From the NCBI GenBank assembly GCA_046297455.1, contig JBKBIT010000007.1, positions 106,446-170,445 of the forward strand: a DNA stretch of 64,000 nucleotides, in the 5' to 3' direction. This document shows, piece after piece, positions 53,397-62,264 of this stretch (position 1 is the stretch's first letter; the number at the start of each line of letters is the position of its first letter). The position numbers and the translations under genes are program-made. Origin of the DNA: ZYF759 sp046297455. GTDB lineage: Bacteria; Pseudomonadota; Alphaproteobacteria; Rhizobiales; Rhizobiaceae. The notes under the pieces were generated by a model. It saw only the letters and a program-made list of their open reading frames with translations. It was not told where the DNA came from and did not search any database.

Positions 53397-54512
53397 TTGC
53401 ATTCCTTCCAACCTGTCGCGGTCGCAGTCCTGACCGGATTTCTCGGCTCGGGCAAGACGACGCTCCTCAACCGGCTCCTGAAGGCGCCAGGCATGGAGGG
53501 CACCGCGGTCATCGTCAACGAATTCGGCGAGGTCGGCATCGACCATCTGCTTGTCGAGCAGGCGGTGGACGGGTTGATCGAGCTTTCCGATGGCTGCCTG
53601 TGCTGTACGGTGCGCGGCGAACTGGTCGACACGCTGGCCGACCTGATCGACCGCATGCAGACAGGGAAGATTCCTCCACTCAAGCGCATCGTGGTCGAGA
53701 CAACCGGCCTGGCAGATCCGGTGCCGGTGCTGCAGTCGATCCTCGGCCATCCGGCCCTCGCCGCCGCGCTGCGCCTATCGGGCGTGGTAGCGACCATCGA
53801 CACGCTCAATGGCATGGAAGCGCTCGACCGCCACGAGGAAGCCTTACGCCAGATCGCCGTTGCCGACCGCATCGTCCTGACCAAATCCGACATCGAGCCC
53901 GCCAGCGCAGCCCTTCTCGCACGGTTGCGGACGCTGAACCCGCGCGCCGACATCGTGAAGGCCGCCGATGCCGCCGGCCGCGAACTGGTCGAGGCCGGAT
54001 TGCACGACCCTGAATCCGGGCGGGCGCGCCTAGCCGAATGGCTGGGCAAGGAAGTCCGCCACGATGATCACCACCATCATCATGACCACGATCACGATGA
54101 CCATCATCATCATGATCACCACCACCATCACCACGACGACCGGATCGCCTCCTTCTCGCTCGTCCATGACCGGCCGCTCAGCTTCTCGACGATCGAGATG
54201 TTCTTCGATCTGCTGCGTTCCACCCATGGCGACAAGCTTCTGCGCATGAAGGGCGTGGTGGAACTGGCCGAGGACCCGGAGCGCCCGCTGGTCATTCACG
54301 GCGTCGGCCGCTTTCTCCATCCCCCGGCGCGCCTGCCTGCCTGGCCGACCGGTCCGCGCGGCGCAAGGCTGGTGCTGATCGGCATGGATCTCAACCGCGA
54401 TCATGTCGAGCGTCTCTTCGCCGCCTTCGTCGGCAGGCCCGCGATCGACACGCCGGACAGGACCGCGCTCGAGGACAACCCGCTGGCCGTCCCGGGCTAT
54501 CCCGCCCGCTAG
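53397..54512 (+). CDS. COG0523/CobW family GTPase with His-rich metal-binding loop
   Basis: COG0523 GTPases deliver metals, often zinc, to client proteins. The 371-residue product has the P-loop GFLGSGKTT near residues 14-22, GxCxCC as GCLCCTV (Cys67, Cys69, Cys70), NEFGEVGIDH and the NKxD-type TKSD. Residues about 222-248 are a nearly pure His/Asp run. A CobW C-terminal domain follows. Translation appears to start at TTG 53397, seven bases after GGAGG; no nearby ATG fits. It is coupled to the carboxypeptidase gene. Whether it is the cobalamin CobW is doubtful, as no cob genes are near. Confidence 0.9.
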   Translation: MHSFQPVAVAVLTGFLGSGKTTLLNRLLKAPGMEGTAVIVNEFGEVGIDHLLVEQAVDGLIELSDGCLCCTVRGELVDTLADLIDRMQTGKIPPLKRIVVETTGLADPVPVLQSILGHPALAAALRLSGVVATIDTLNGMEALDRHEEALRQIAVADRIVLTKSDIEPASAALLARLRTLNPRADIVKAADAAGRELVEAGLHDPESGRARLAEWLGKEVRHDDHHHHHDHDHDDHHHHDHHHHHHDDRIASFSLVHDRPLSFSTIEMFFDLLRSTHGDKLLRMKGVVELAEDPERPLVIHGVGRFLHPPARLPAWPTGPRGARLVLIGMDLNRDHVERLFAAFVGRPAIDTPDRTALEDNPLAVPGYPAR

Positions 54513-54516
54513 AACG

Positions 54517-55707
54517 TCAATGTTTTCGTGAAAGCTCCCGCGTGGCCGCGTCGAGGCCCGCCAATGTCAGCGGGTACATGCGGTCCGAAAAAAGCTCGCG
54601 GATCATCTGGATCGAGTGAGTATAGCCCCACTGCTTCTGCGGCACGGGATTGATCCAGACCGCGTTCGGCCATTGCCGCGTGACGCGCTCGACCCAGATC
54701 GCGCCCGCCTCCTTGTTCCAGTGCTCCACCGAACCGCCAGGATAGGCGATCTCGTAGGGGCTCATCGAGGCGTCGCCGACAAACACCACCTTGTAGTCCG
54801 AACCGTATTTGTGGATCACGTCGAGCGTAGGGATCACCTCCGAATGGCGGCGGCGATTGTCCTTCCACACGCCCTCGTAGAGGCAGTTGTGGAAGTAGAA
54901 ATATTCCATCTGCCTGAATTCCATGCGCGCCGCCGAAAACAGCTCCTCCACCACGCGAATATGGTCGTCCATCGAGCCGCCCACGTCGAAGAACATCAAG
55001 AGCTTCACCGCGTTGCGCCGCTCGGGGCGCGTCTTCACGTCGAGATAGCCGTGCTCGGCGGTGGAACGGATCGTTTCCGGCAGGTCGAACTCTTCTTCCA
55101 CGCCCTCGCGCACCCAGCGGCGCAACCGCTTCAGCGCGACCTTGATGTTGCGTGTGCCGATCTCGACCGAATCGTCGAAATTCCTGAACTCGCGCTTGTC
55201 CCAGACCTTGACCGCACGGCGGTGGCGGCTCTCGTGCTGGCCGATGCGCACCCCTTCCGGGTTGTAGCCATAGGCGCCGAAGGGCGAGGTGCCGGCCGTG
55301 CCGATCCATTTCGACCCGCCCTGGTGGCGGTCCTTCTGCTCTTCCAGCCGCTTCTTCAGCGTCTCCATCAGCTTCTCGAAACCGCCGAGCGATTCGACCA
55401 GCTTCTTTTCCTCTTCCGTCAGGTGTTTTTCGGCGAGTCTGCGCAGCCATTCCTCCGGCAGATTGGCGACGTCCACCGCGCCTTCGCCCGACACCGCCTC
55501 GACGCCCTTGAAGACATGGGAAAACACCTGGTCGAAGCGGTCGATATGGCGCTCGTCCTTCACCAACGCCGCGCGCGCCAGATAGTAGAAACCCTCGACA
55601 TCGTATTCGACCAGCCCCGCCTCCATGCCTTCGAGCAAAGAGAGATATTCCCGCAACGAGACGGGGACCTTCGCGGCTTTCAGCTCGAGGAAGAAATGAA
55701 GGAACAA
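54517..55707 (-). CDS. VWA domain-containing protein (CoxE-like)
   Basis: The 396-residue product pairs a helical N-terminal half with a von Willebrand A domain. The MIDAS motif reads DVGGSMDD (Asp241-Ser245), with Gly for the common Ser at the third position. Later parts are ARMEFRQMEYFYFHNCLYEGVW and VVFVGDASMSPYEI. Such proteins act with MoxR AAA+ ATPases as metal-insertion or remodelling chaperones. Translation starts at TTG 55707 after AGGTGAG. It ends the moxR-GNAT-VWA run. Confidence 0.9.
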   Translation of the reverse strand: MFLHFFLELKAAKVPVSLREYLSLLEGMEAGLVEYDVEGFYYLARAALVKDERHIDRFDQVFSHVFKGVEAVSGEGAVDVANLPEEWLRRLAEKHLTEEEKKLVESLGGFEKLMETLKKRLEEQKDRHQGGSKWIGTAGTSPFGAYGYNPEGVRIGQHESRHRRAVKVWDKREFRNFDDSVEIGTRNIKVALKRLRRWVREGVEEEFDLPETIRSTAEHGYLDVKTRPERRNAVKLLMFFDVGGSMDDHIRVVEELFSAARMEFRQMEYFYFHNCLYEGVWKDNRRRHSEVIPTLDVIHKYGSDYKVVFVGDASMSPYEIAYPGGSVEHWNKEAGAIWVERVTRQWPNAVWINPVPQKQWGYTHSIQMIRELFSDRMYPLTLAGLDAATRELSRKH

Positions 55708-55711
55708 GGCC

Positions 55712-56167
55712 TCACCTGCGCTGATACTTGATGAAGGGCGTCTGTTTCGCGACCCGGTCGTAGAGGAGGCGTGCCGTGTCGTTGAAATGCTGCGTCATCC
55801 AGTAGACATTCGCCGCGCCGGCCTCGTCCGCCTTCGCATAGACTGCCTCGATCAGCGCCCTGCCGACACCTTTCCCGCGAATATGCGGATCTGCATAGAG
55901 ATCCTGCAGATAGCAATTGTCGCCTTCAGCCCAGCAGGTGCGGTGGAAGATGTAGTGCACGAGGCCGACAGCCTTGCCGTCGATCTCGGCCATCAGGCCA
56001 CGCGGTTCGAAATGCCCGTCATCGAAAAGCTGCGCCCAGGTAGAGCGGTAGACGTCCTCGGCTACCGTGGTCTCGTAGAAGGTGAGATAGGCCGTCCAAA
56101 GCCGCCGCCATTCGGCATGGTCCTCCTGCCGGAGCGGACGGATGATGATATCGGCCTTGGCGTGCAT
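55712..56167 (-). CDS. GNAT family N-acetyltransferase
   Basis: The 151-residue product has the GNAT fold with acetyl-CoA motif RGKGVGRALIEAVYAKADEAG and the surrounding LQDLYADPHI and MTQHFNDTARLLYDR. The substrate is unknown. It is sandwiched between moxR and the VWA gene with gaps of four bases on each side, so it is co-transcribed and may modify or serve the same client. Confidence 0.9.
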   Translation of the reverse strand: MHAKADIIIRPLRQEDHAEWRRLWTAYLTFYETTVAEDVYRSTWAQLFDDGHFEPRGLMAEIDGKAVGLVHYIFHRTCWAEGDNCYLQDLYADPHIRGKGVGRALIEAVYAKADEAGAANVYWMTQHFNDTARLLYDRVAKQTPFIKYQRR

Positions 56168-56171
56168 GCCC

Positions 56172-57011
<840 letters not shown>

Positions 57012-57124
57012 GCGATCAATCCCCTGGGAGCTGGCGTCGTTTGGCGTGAACCTAGGCAGGCGGGCATCGGCTGGCAAGGCGCATTGCCACTGGCGGGCGT
57101 CCCCCGGGAGGACTATATTCGTCC

Positions 57125-57283
57125 TTGCGATCTGCGCTTCCCGACAGGAGTAACACTTCCCCGGGGCCTTATTGATCCTTAGGGAGCTGTCCCTGGCCGG
57201 GCCCGTGGGCTCGGGCATACGGCGCCCACCTACTTTGTAGGCACCCGGGATCAACCTCTCCATCGGTCGTCGTGGATCGTTCC
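57125..57283 (+). ncRNA. ssrS: 6S RNA (regulator of RNA polymerase)
   Basis: 6S RNA mimics an open promoter and sequesters sigma-70 RNA polymerase in stationary phase. This segment has the long, bulged hairpin expected: terminal GCGATC (57127-57132) with GATCGT (57275-57280), GATCC (57174-57178) with GGATC (57248-57252), and apical stems AGGGA/TCCCT, GTGGGC/GCCCAC and CCTAC/GTAGG. A strong -10 box TATATT at 57114-57119 precedes it, and a T-rich stretch follows at 57280-57290. It sits directly upstream of fau, the classical location. Ends are approximate by a few bases. Confidence 0.8.
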
Positions 57284-57365
57284 TTTCTCTTGCTTCTTCC
57301 TCGCCCGGCTTGAAGCCGCGGCACGCATCGGGCATGGCAGGCGCCGACGGAACTGGAGGCGCGTG

Positions 57366-57956
57366 ATGGCCGAGCCCGCAACGACCGAAAAGAAATCGCT
57401 TCGCGCCCAGGCGCTGGCGCGCCGCGACGGGCTCGACCCGCAATGGCGGGTGGAGGCGTCGTTGCGGATCGCCGAGACCGGCGATAAAGCGATCGAATGC
57501 CAGGCTGGCGACATCGTCTCCGGCTTCTGGCCCATGCGTTCCGAAGTCGACCTGCGGCCGCTGATGTTCGCGCTTCGCAAAAAGGGAGCGCGGCTTTGCC
57601 TGCCGGCCATCCTCGACAAGGAAACGATCGTCTTCCGGGAGCTGGTGCGCGGCGCGGAGATGGTCGATATGGGTTTCGGCACGGTCGGTCCTGGCGAGGA
57701 CGCAGCGATCCTCGACCCCACCATCATGCTCGTCCCGCTCGCTGCCTTTGATGGATATGGACAGCGCATCGGCTATGGAGGCGGCTATTATGACCGGGCC
57801 ATCGCGCGCCTGCATGAACGCGGTCTTCACCCGCTTCTCATCGGCATCGCCTTCGACTGCCAGGAGGTCGCGCGCGTGCCCGCCGAACCGCATGACGTGC
57901 CGCTGCCGGCCATCCTGACCGAATCCGGCTTGCGACGCTTTGACGGCCGGGGTTAA
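57366..57956 (+). CDS. fau: 5-formyltetrahydrofolate cyclo-ligase
   Basis: This enzyme converts 5-formyl-THF to 5,10-methenyl-THF using ATP. The 196-residue product has KKSLRAQALARRDGL, VSGFWPMRSEVDLRPLM, and the signature LVPLAAFDGYGQRIGYGGGYYDRAIA. The ATG at 57366 is preferred over the adjacent GTG at 57363. It follows 6S RNA and is nine bases ahead of the ymdB gene. Confidence 0.95.
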   Translation: MAEPATTEKKSLRAQALARRDGLDPQWRVEASLRIAETGDKAIECQAGDIVSGFWPMRSEVDLRPLMFALRKKGARLCLPAILDKETIVFRELVRGAEMVDMGFGTVGPGEDAAILDPTIMLVPLAAFDGYGQRIGYGGGYYDRAIARLHERGLHPLLIGIAFDCQEVARVPAEPHDVPLPAILTESGLRRFDGRG

Positions 57957-57965
57957 AGCAGGTTC

Positions 57966-58790
57966 ATGAGACTTCTTTTCCTCGGCGATATGGTTGGTCG
58001 CACCGGTCGCACGGCTGTCTGGGAGCGCCTGCCCGGCCTGATCTCCGACTTCCGGCTCGATTTCGTCATCGTCAACGGCGAGAACGCGGCCGGCGGCTTC
58101 GGCATCACGCTGGAAATCTTCCAGAACACGCTCAATGCCGGCGCCGACGTCGTGACCACCGGCAATCACGCCTGGGACCAGCGCGAGGCATTGACCTTCG
58201 CTTCTCGCGAAGACCGCTTCCTGCGCCCACTCAATTTCCCCGCCGGTACGCCGGGCCGGGGTATCGGCGTCTACCAGGCGAAAAACGGCGCGCGCATCCT
58301 GGTGTCCAACATCATGGGGCGGGTCTTCATGCATCCCGACCTCGACGATCCCTTTGCGGCAGCCGAGAAGATGCTGACCGAAAGTCCCATGGGCGAGGCG
58401 GTCGACGCGGCGATCGTGGATTTCCATGCCGAGGCCACGTCTGAAAAGATGTGCTTTGGGCATTTCGTCGACGGGCGGGTCAGCGCAGTCATAGGCACCC
58501 ACACCCACCAGCCGACCGCCGACCACCAGGTTCTCGATGGTGGCACCGGCTACATCTCGGATGCCGGCATGTGCGGCGACTACAATTCCTCGCTCGGCAT
58601 GGACAAGGAGGAACCGCTCAACCGGTTCCTCTCAAAAGTGCCGCGCAACCGCTTCGAGGCAGCCAGCGGTCCTGCTACCATTTGCGGACTTGGCCTTGAG
58701 ATCTCCGACCGCACCGGCCTGACCGAAAACATCGCACCACTGCGGCTCGGGCCAAGGCTTGAGGAAACCGTGCCGTCCTTCTGGCGGTAG
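57966..58790 (+). CDS. ymdB: YmdB family metallophosphoesterase (TIGR00282)
   Basis: YmdB-type enzymes hydrolyse 2',3'- or 3',5'-cyclic nucleotides and affect development and biofilms in Bacillus. The 274-residue product has the metal motifs MRLLFLGDMVGRTGR, VNGENAAGGFGI, TTGNHAWDQ and GTHTHQPTAD, ending with YISDAGMCGDYNSSLGMD. The start ATG follows the fau stop by nine bases, so both are probably on one transcript. Confidence 0.93.
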   Translation: MRLLFLGDMVGRTGRTAVWERLPGLISDFRLDFVIVNGENAAGGFGITLEIFQNTLNAGADVVTTGNHAWDQREALTFASREDRFLRPLNFPAGTPGRGIGVYQAKNGARILVSNIMGRVFMHPDLDDPFAAAEKMLTESPMGEAVDAAIVDFHAEATSEKMCFGHFVDGRVSAVIGTHTHQPTADHQVLDGGTGYISDAGMCGDYNSSLGMDKEEPLNRFLSKVPRNRFEAASGPATICGLGLEISDRTGLTENIAPLRLGPRLEETVPSFWR

Positions 58791-58822
58791 ACGGAACGCG
58801 GCGCATGAGCCAACCCACCGCC

Positions 58823-58866
58823 GTCATCCCGGGGCGAGCGCCGCGCAACCCTGGGATCCATGCCTG
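58823..58866. repeat. Short palindromic repeat (ATCCCGGGG / CCCTGGGAT type)
   Basis: GTCATCCCGGGG, a 14-base spacer and CCCTGGGATCCATGCC form an imperfect inverted repeat with one mismatch. Elements of this form, with the ATCCATGCC tail, are dispersed in many rhizobial intergenic regions. It lies just after ymdB and might serve as a transcript end. Confidence 0.6.
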
Positions 58867-58961
58867 ACTGGCACGTGCCCCGAGGGGCGCCGGCAAGCCC
58901 CTCTCTTGCAATTTCTGACGTTTGGCCTTCGCTGCGCTCGACCAAGCCGTCGAAATCGCTT

Positions 58962-59162
58962 TCTCCCCCGCAAGGGGAGAGATAACGCCGGCGCCGCCGC
59001 CCTCGCCAATCTCCGACGTCCGCGATTTGCGGAACCGGCGATCACGCGCGCCCTATCTCTCCCCTTGCGGGAGAGAGTGAGGAGCGTTCGGACGAAGGCC
59101 GGCGAAAAGCCAACGATTTGGCTTTTCGAGCAACGAACGCCCGGAGCCATAGCGGAGGGCCG
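58962..59162. repeat. Composite intergenic repeat element, copy 1
   Basis: The left arm at 58962-58984 and the right arm at 59054-59076 are inverted copies over 23 bases with one mismatch; each arm contains its own small hairpin (CTCCCCCGCAAGGGGAG). Between them is the core ACGTCCGCGATTTGCGGAA. About 55 bases after the right arm comes ACGAACGCCCGGAGCCAT at 59133-59150, then AGCGGAGGGCC. The same order recurs at 59733-59952. No protein or IS features are seen. Confidence 0.6.
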
Positions 59163-59304
59163 CCTCCTGCATTTGCGAGCGGGCTTGTCCCGAGCAAGTG
59201 CTTGGAAAACGCCAGAGAGGGGATCGCCAAGCGTGGACGGAATCCAGCCGCCTTTCCCCCAACCCCTTGATTCCCCTCACTTTCATATTTTTCTTCGCTG
59301 CAAC

Positions 59305-59640
59305 TTATCCACACCCCTGCCACCTCCCCGATAATGACCCCATCGCCCTCGCGGGAACCCGGCTCCGGACCGGGGTGTCGGGGAGGGTGACGGTGTCCGG
59401 GTCGGTCGCGCAACGGTAGCGTGGCTTGGTGGGAACCGACCCACCACAGGTCCGGGCCTCGGTGAAGGTCTGGCCGGTAAGGTCCGTCGGACCCTCGAGC
59501 TTGCTCCCTTGGGAGCAAGGCGGGACCGGCGGGACGAGCCCGGCCCACCCATCCGGGGCGAAAGCACCGGCGGGGCGCGGTGGACGCGCCAACAAAATTA
59601 CTAGAGAGGCACGGACAACGCGCCCCGCTTCCCAACTGAA
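59305..59640. other. Structured GC-rich segment of unknown nature, with a DnaA-box-like site
   Basis: This stretch begins with TTATCCACA at 59305-59313, a perfect DnaA box, and holds several tight hairpins: GGTGGG/CCCACC, GGTCCG-T-CGGACC at 59481-59493 and CTTGCTCCC-TT-GGGAGCAAG at 59500-59519. On the minus strand a 112-codon frame (start 59643, stop 59305) has high third-position GC from about 59350 to 59500, but the product matches nothing I know. It could be a degraded gene, a structured RNA or neither. RNase P RNA, tmRNA and SRP RNA motifs are absent. Confidence 0.3.
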
Positions 59641-59732
59641 CAAGAAGCCAGACCGGCAACGGGGCGTGGCAGGGATGAAACGCGCCGGTACGTCAGGAAT
59701 GGAGGAAAGAAGGCAATGCCGCGTCCTTCACG

Positions 59733-59952
59733 CCCCCCTCTGCCTTGCCAGGCATCTCCTCCACACGGGGGGGAGATTTGAGGCTTCGCCCATGCCGCCC
59801 TTACTGCAACGTCCGCGATTGGCGAAACCCGCCGTGACGGCCAATCTCCCCACCTGTGGGGAGGAGATGTCCGGCAGGACAGAGGGGGGCGCCGTAGAGT
59901 GCAACGCTTGGCTTCCGGAGCGACGAACGCCTGGAGCCATGGCGAAGGGCCG
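59733..59952. repeat. Composite intergenic repeat element, copy 2
   Basis: An outer inverted pair (CCCCCCTCTGCC near 59733 and CAGGACAGAGGGGGG near 59875-59889) encloses an inner pair, CATCTCCTCC...GGGAGATT at 59753-59778 and AATCTCCCC...GGAGGAGATG at 59843-59869. The core ACGTCCGCGATT is shared with copy 1, and ACGAACGCCTGGAGCCAT at 59923-59940 followed by GGCGAAGGGCC repeats the copy 1 tail. The element ends 120 bases before mgtC. Confidence 0.6.
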
Positions 59953-60075
59953 GCATCCGGCAGGACAGAGGGGGCGCCGAAGGGCGCGGCGCTGGCGAAC
60001 GGCGCGCGGCCGCGTGGGCCACGGAACCTGGAGAAGGTTCGCGGCGTTTGTCGCTCAGTCTATCCCGGTGCTTTC

Positions 60076-60579
60076 GTGAACGATATCATCGCCGACTTTT
60101 CCCAGTCGACCTGGCTACCCTTTTCGGTGATCGCGGCGAGGTTGCTGCTTGCTGCCTGCTTGGGTGCAGCGATCGGTTTCGAACGCGAATGGCGCCACCA
60201 TTCGGCGGGACTTCGCACCCACATGCTGGTCTCGCTCGCCTCCGCTTCCTTTGCGATACTGGGCATCGAGATCCTGCACAGCCCGCAATTCGACGAGGAT
60301 TCGGCCCGTCTGGATCCCACGCGCATGATCGAGGCGATAACGGCCGGCGTCGCATTTCTGGCAGCCGGCTCGATCATCTTCGCACGCGGACGGGTAAAGG
60401 GCCTGACGACGGGCGCGGGGCTCTGGCTTGCAGGCGCGATCGGCCTCGCCAGCGGGTTGGGCCTCTGGCAGGTCGCATTGTTTTCGGCGGCGCTTGCGCT
60501 GGTGGTGCTTGGTTTTCTCAGCCGCTTCGAGCTGGCCAGGCAAGTCGACCGCAAGCGCGACACGCGCAATCCAGACTGA
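60076..60579 (+). CDS. MgtC/SapB family membrane protein
   Basis: The 167-residue product has four to five helices. It shows the MgtC motifs LLLAACLGAAIGFEREWRHHSAGLRTHMLV, the ARMIEAITAGVAFLAAGSIIF-type segment and GLTTGAGLWLAGAIGLASGLG. MgtC of Salmonella restrains the F-ATPase and phosphate uptake; this short form lacks its C-terminal ACT-like domain. The start is taken as GTG 60076, giving the usual short N-terminus; no strong ribosome-binding site is seen. Confidence 0.85.
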   Translation: MNDIIADFSQSTWLPFSVIAARLLLAACLGAAIGFEREWRHHSAGLRTHMLVSLASASFAILGIEILHSPQFDEDSARLDPTRMIEAITAGVAFLAAGSIIFARGRVKGLTTGAGLWLAGAIGLASGLGLWQVALFSAALALVVLGFLSRFELARQVDRKRDTRNPD

Positions 60580-60621
60580 CATTGCGTTGCCCGGCGCCTG
60601 AAACATTGATATTTAGCCTGC

Positions 60622-60738
60622 ATGAACGACATGAAACCCATGATCGCGCGCAAGGCCATCGTGCTGCAGGACCGCAAACGCCTGCCCGGCCGCTTTTTCG
60701 CGCGGCTTGTCGGGGCGCCGACCAGCCGCATCGGCTGA
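60622..60738 (+). CDS. Possible 38-residue small protein upstream of leuC
   Basis: An ATG at 60622 opens a 38-codon frame (MNDMKPMIARKAIVLQDRKR then LPGRFFARLVGAPTSRIG) that stops 54 bases before leuC. Third positions are strongly G/C as in real genes of this genome, and the peptide is basic. No Shine-Dalgarno sequence is obvious. It lacks a run of Leu codons, so it is not a classical leucine attenuator peptide. It may be a real small protein or chance. Confidence 0.3.
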   Translation: MNDMKPMIARKAIVLQDRKRLPGRFFARLVGAPTSRIG

Positions 60739-60792
60739 CAACGGCCACAGAATCCGCAAAACCATTCCAAGTACCAGTTCGGGAACAGGAAA

Positions 60793-62202
60793 ATGAGCGC
60801 ACCGCGCACCCTCTACGACAAGATTTTCGACGAGCATGTGGTCGACCGCCAGGAAGACGGCACCTGCCTGCTCTATATCGACCGCCACCTCGTCCACGAG
60901 GTCACCAGCCCGCAGGCCTTCGAAGGTCTTCGCATGGCCGGCCGCAAGGTCCGTCAGCCGGAGAAGACGCTGGCCGTTGTCGACCACAACGTGCCGACCT
61001 CGCCTGACCGGGTCCAGGGCATCAAGAACGAGGAAAGCCGCATCCAGGTCGAGGCGCTGGCCAAGAACGCGGCCGATTTTGGCGTCGAATACTACTCCGA
61101 GAAGGACCGCCGCCAGGGCATCGTCCACATCATCGGCCCCGAGCAGGGCTTCACCCTGCCCGGCATGACCATCGTCTGCGGCGACAGCCACACCTCGACC
61201 CACGGCGCGTTCGGCGCGTTGGCGCATGGCATCGGCACGTCGGAGGTCGAGCACGTGCTCGCCACCCAGACGCTGATCCAGCGCAAGGCCAAGAACATGC
61301 TGGTCCGCGTCGACGGCCAGTTGCCGGCGGGCGTCACGGCCAAGGACGTCATCCTCGCCATCATCGGCGAGATCGGCACCGCCGGCGGCACCGGCCATGT
61401 GATCGAATTTGCCGGCGAAGCGATCCGCTCCCTTTCGATGGAAGGCCGCATGACGGTCTGCAACATGACCATCGAGGCTGGCGCGCGCGCCGGTCTTATC
61501 GCGCCCGACGAGGTCACCTTCGCCTATGTCAAGGACAAGCCCCGGGCGCCGACGGGCAAGGCCTGGGACATGGCGTTGGAATACTGGAAGACGCTGAAGA
61601 CCGACGAAGGTGCGCATTTCGATCGCACTGTCGTCCTGGATGCGGCCAACCTGCCGCCTATCGTCTCCTGGGGCTCCTCGCCCGAGGACGTGATCGCCGT
61701 TACCGGCGTGGTCCCGGATCCCGATAGCATCCAGGAAGAAACCAAGCGTCTCTCCAAGAAGCGGGCGCTGGAATATATGGGCCTGACGCCCGGAACCAGG
61801 ATCACCGACATCGAGATCGACCGGGTGTTCATCGGCTCTTGCACCAATGGCCGCATCGAGGATTTGCGGGCGGTTGCCGAAGTTGCCAAGGGTCGCAAGG
61901 TTTCCGAGCGCGTGAGTGCGATGATCGTGCCAGGCTCGGGTCTGGTCAAGGAACAGGCCGAGGCCGAGGGTCTGGACAAGATCTTCATCGAGGCCGGTTT
62001 CGACTGGCGCGAGCCCGGCTGCTCCATGTGCCTGGCAATGAATGACGACCGGCTGAAGCCTGGCGAGCGCTGCGCGTCGACCTCGAACCGCAATTTCGAG
62101 GGACGCCAGGGCTTCAAGGGCCGCACGCATCTCGTCTCGCCGGCAATGGCAGCGGCTGCCGCCATCGCCGGTCGCTTCGTCGACATTCGCGACTGGCGCT
62201 AG
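60793..62202 (+). CDS. leuC: 3-isopropylmalate dehydratase large subunit
   Basis: LeuC carries the [4Fe-4S] cluster of isopropylmalate isomerase. The 469-residue product has all three cluster ligands: Cys350 in IGSCTNGR and Cys410 and Cys413 in PGCSMCLAMN. The start MSAPRTLYDKIFDEHVVD and CGDSHTSTHGAFGALAHGIG are typical. It is a single gene followed by a hairpin terminator. Confidence 0.98.
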   Translation: MSAPRTLYDKIFDEHVVDRQEDGTCLLYIDRHLVHEVTSPQAFEGLRMAGRKVRQPEKTLAVVDHNVPTSPDRVQGIKNEESRIQVEALAKNAADFGVEYYSEKDRRQGIVHIIGPEQGFTLPGMTIVCGDSHTSTHGAFGALAHGIGTSEVEHVLATQTLIQRKAKNMLVRVDGQLPAGVTAKDVILAIIGEIGTAGGTGHVIEFAGEAIRSLSMEGRMTVCNMTIEAGARAGLIAPDEVTFAYVKDKPRAPTGKAWDMALEYWKTLKTDEGAHFDRTVVLDAANLPPIVSWGSSPEDVIAVTGVVPDPDSIQEETKRLSKKRALEYMGLTPGTRITDIEIDRVFIGSCTNGRIEDLRAVAEVAKGRKVSERVSAMIVPGSGLVKEQAEAEGLDKIFIEAGFDWREPGCSMCLAMNDDRLKPGERCASTSNRNFEGRQGFKGRTHLVSPAMAAAAAIAGRFVDIRDWR

Positions 62203-62209
62203 ATATCAG

Positions 62210-62234
62210 AGGCGCCGGTTATCGGCCGGCGCCT
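62210..62234 (+). terminator. Terminator hairpin after leuC
   Basis: AGGCGCCGG, loop TTATCGG, CCGGCGCCT forms a perfect 9-bp stem starting eight bases after the leuC stop. It is followed by TAACGGCTTGTTT, only modestly T-rich. Position and stem strength support a terminator. Confidence 0.6.
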
Positions 62235-62264
62235 TAACGGCTTGTTTGGCCTTGCCAGCTAGGG

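Noticed and set aside
54064..54249. Short frame made almost wholly of Ile, Met and Thr in the COG0523 gene
   Set aside because: It is an out-of-frame reading of the His/Asp codon run.
57012..58526. Upstream extension of the moxR frame giving a 784-residue product
   Set aside because: The extension reads through 6S RNA, fau and ymdB on the other strand; the conserved MoxR start is at 57011.
59305..59640. RNase P RNA, tmRNA or SRP RNA in the structured gap
   Set aside because: None of the conserved cores of these RNAs (for example the RNase P GAGGAAAGTCC motif) is present on either strand.
58791..60075. CRISPR array or insertion sequence in the repeat-rich gap
   Set aside because: There are no regularly spaced direct repeats with unique spacers, and no transposase frame; repeats are palindromic and only two copies are seen.
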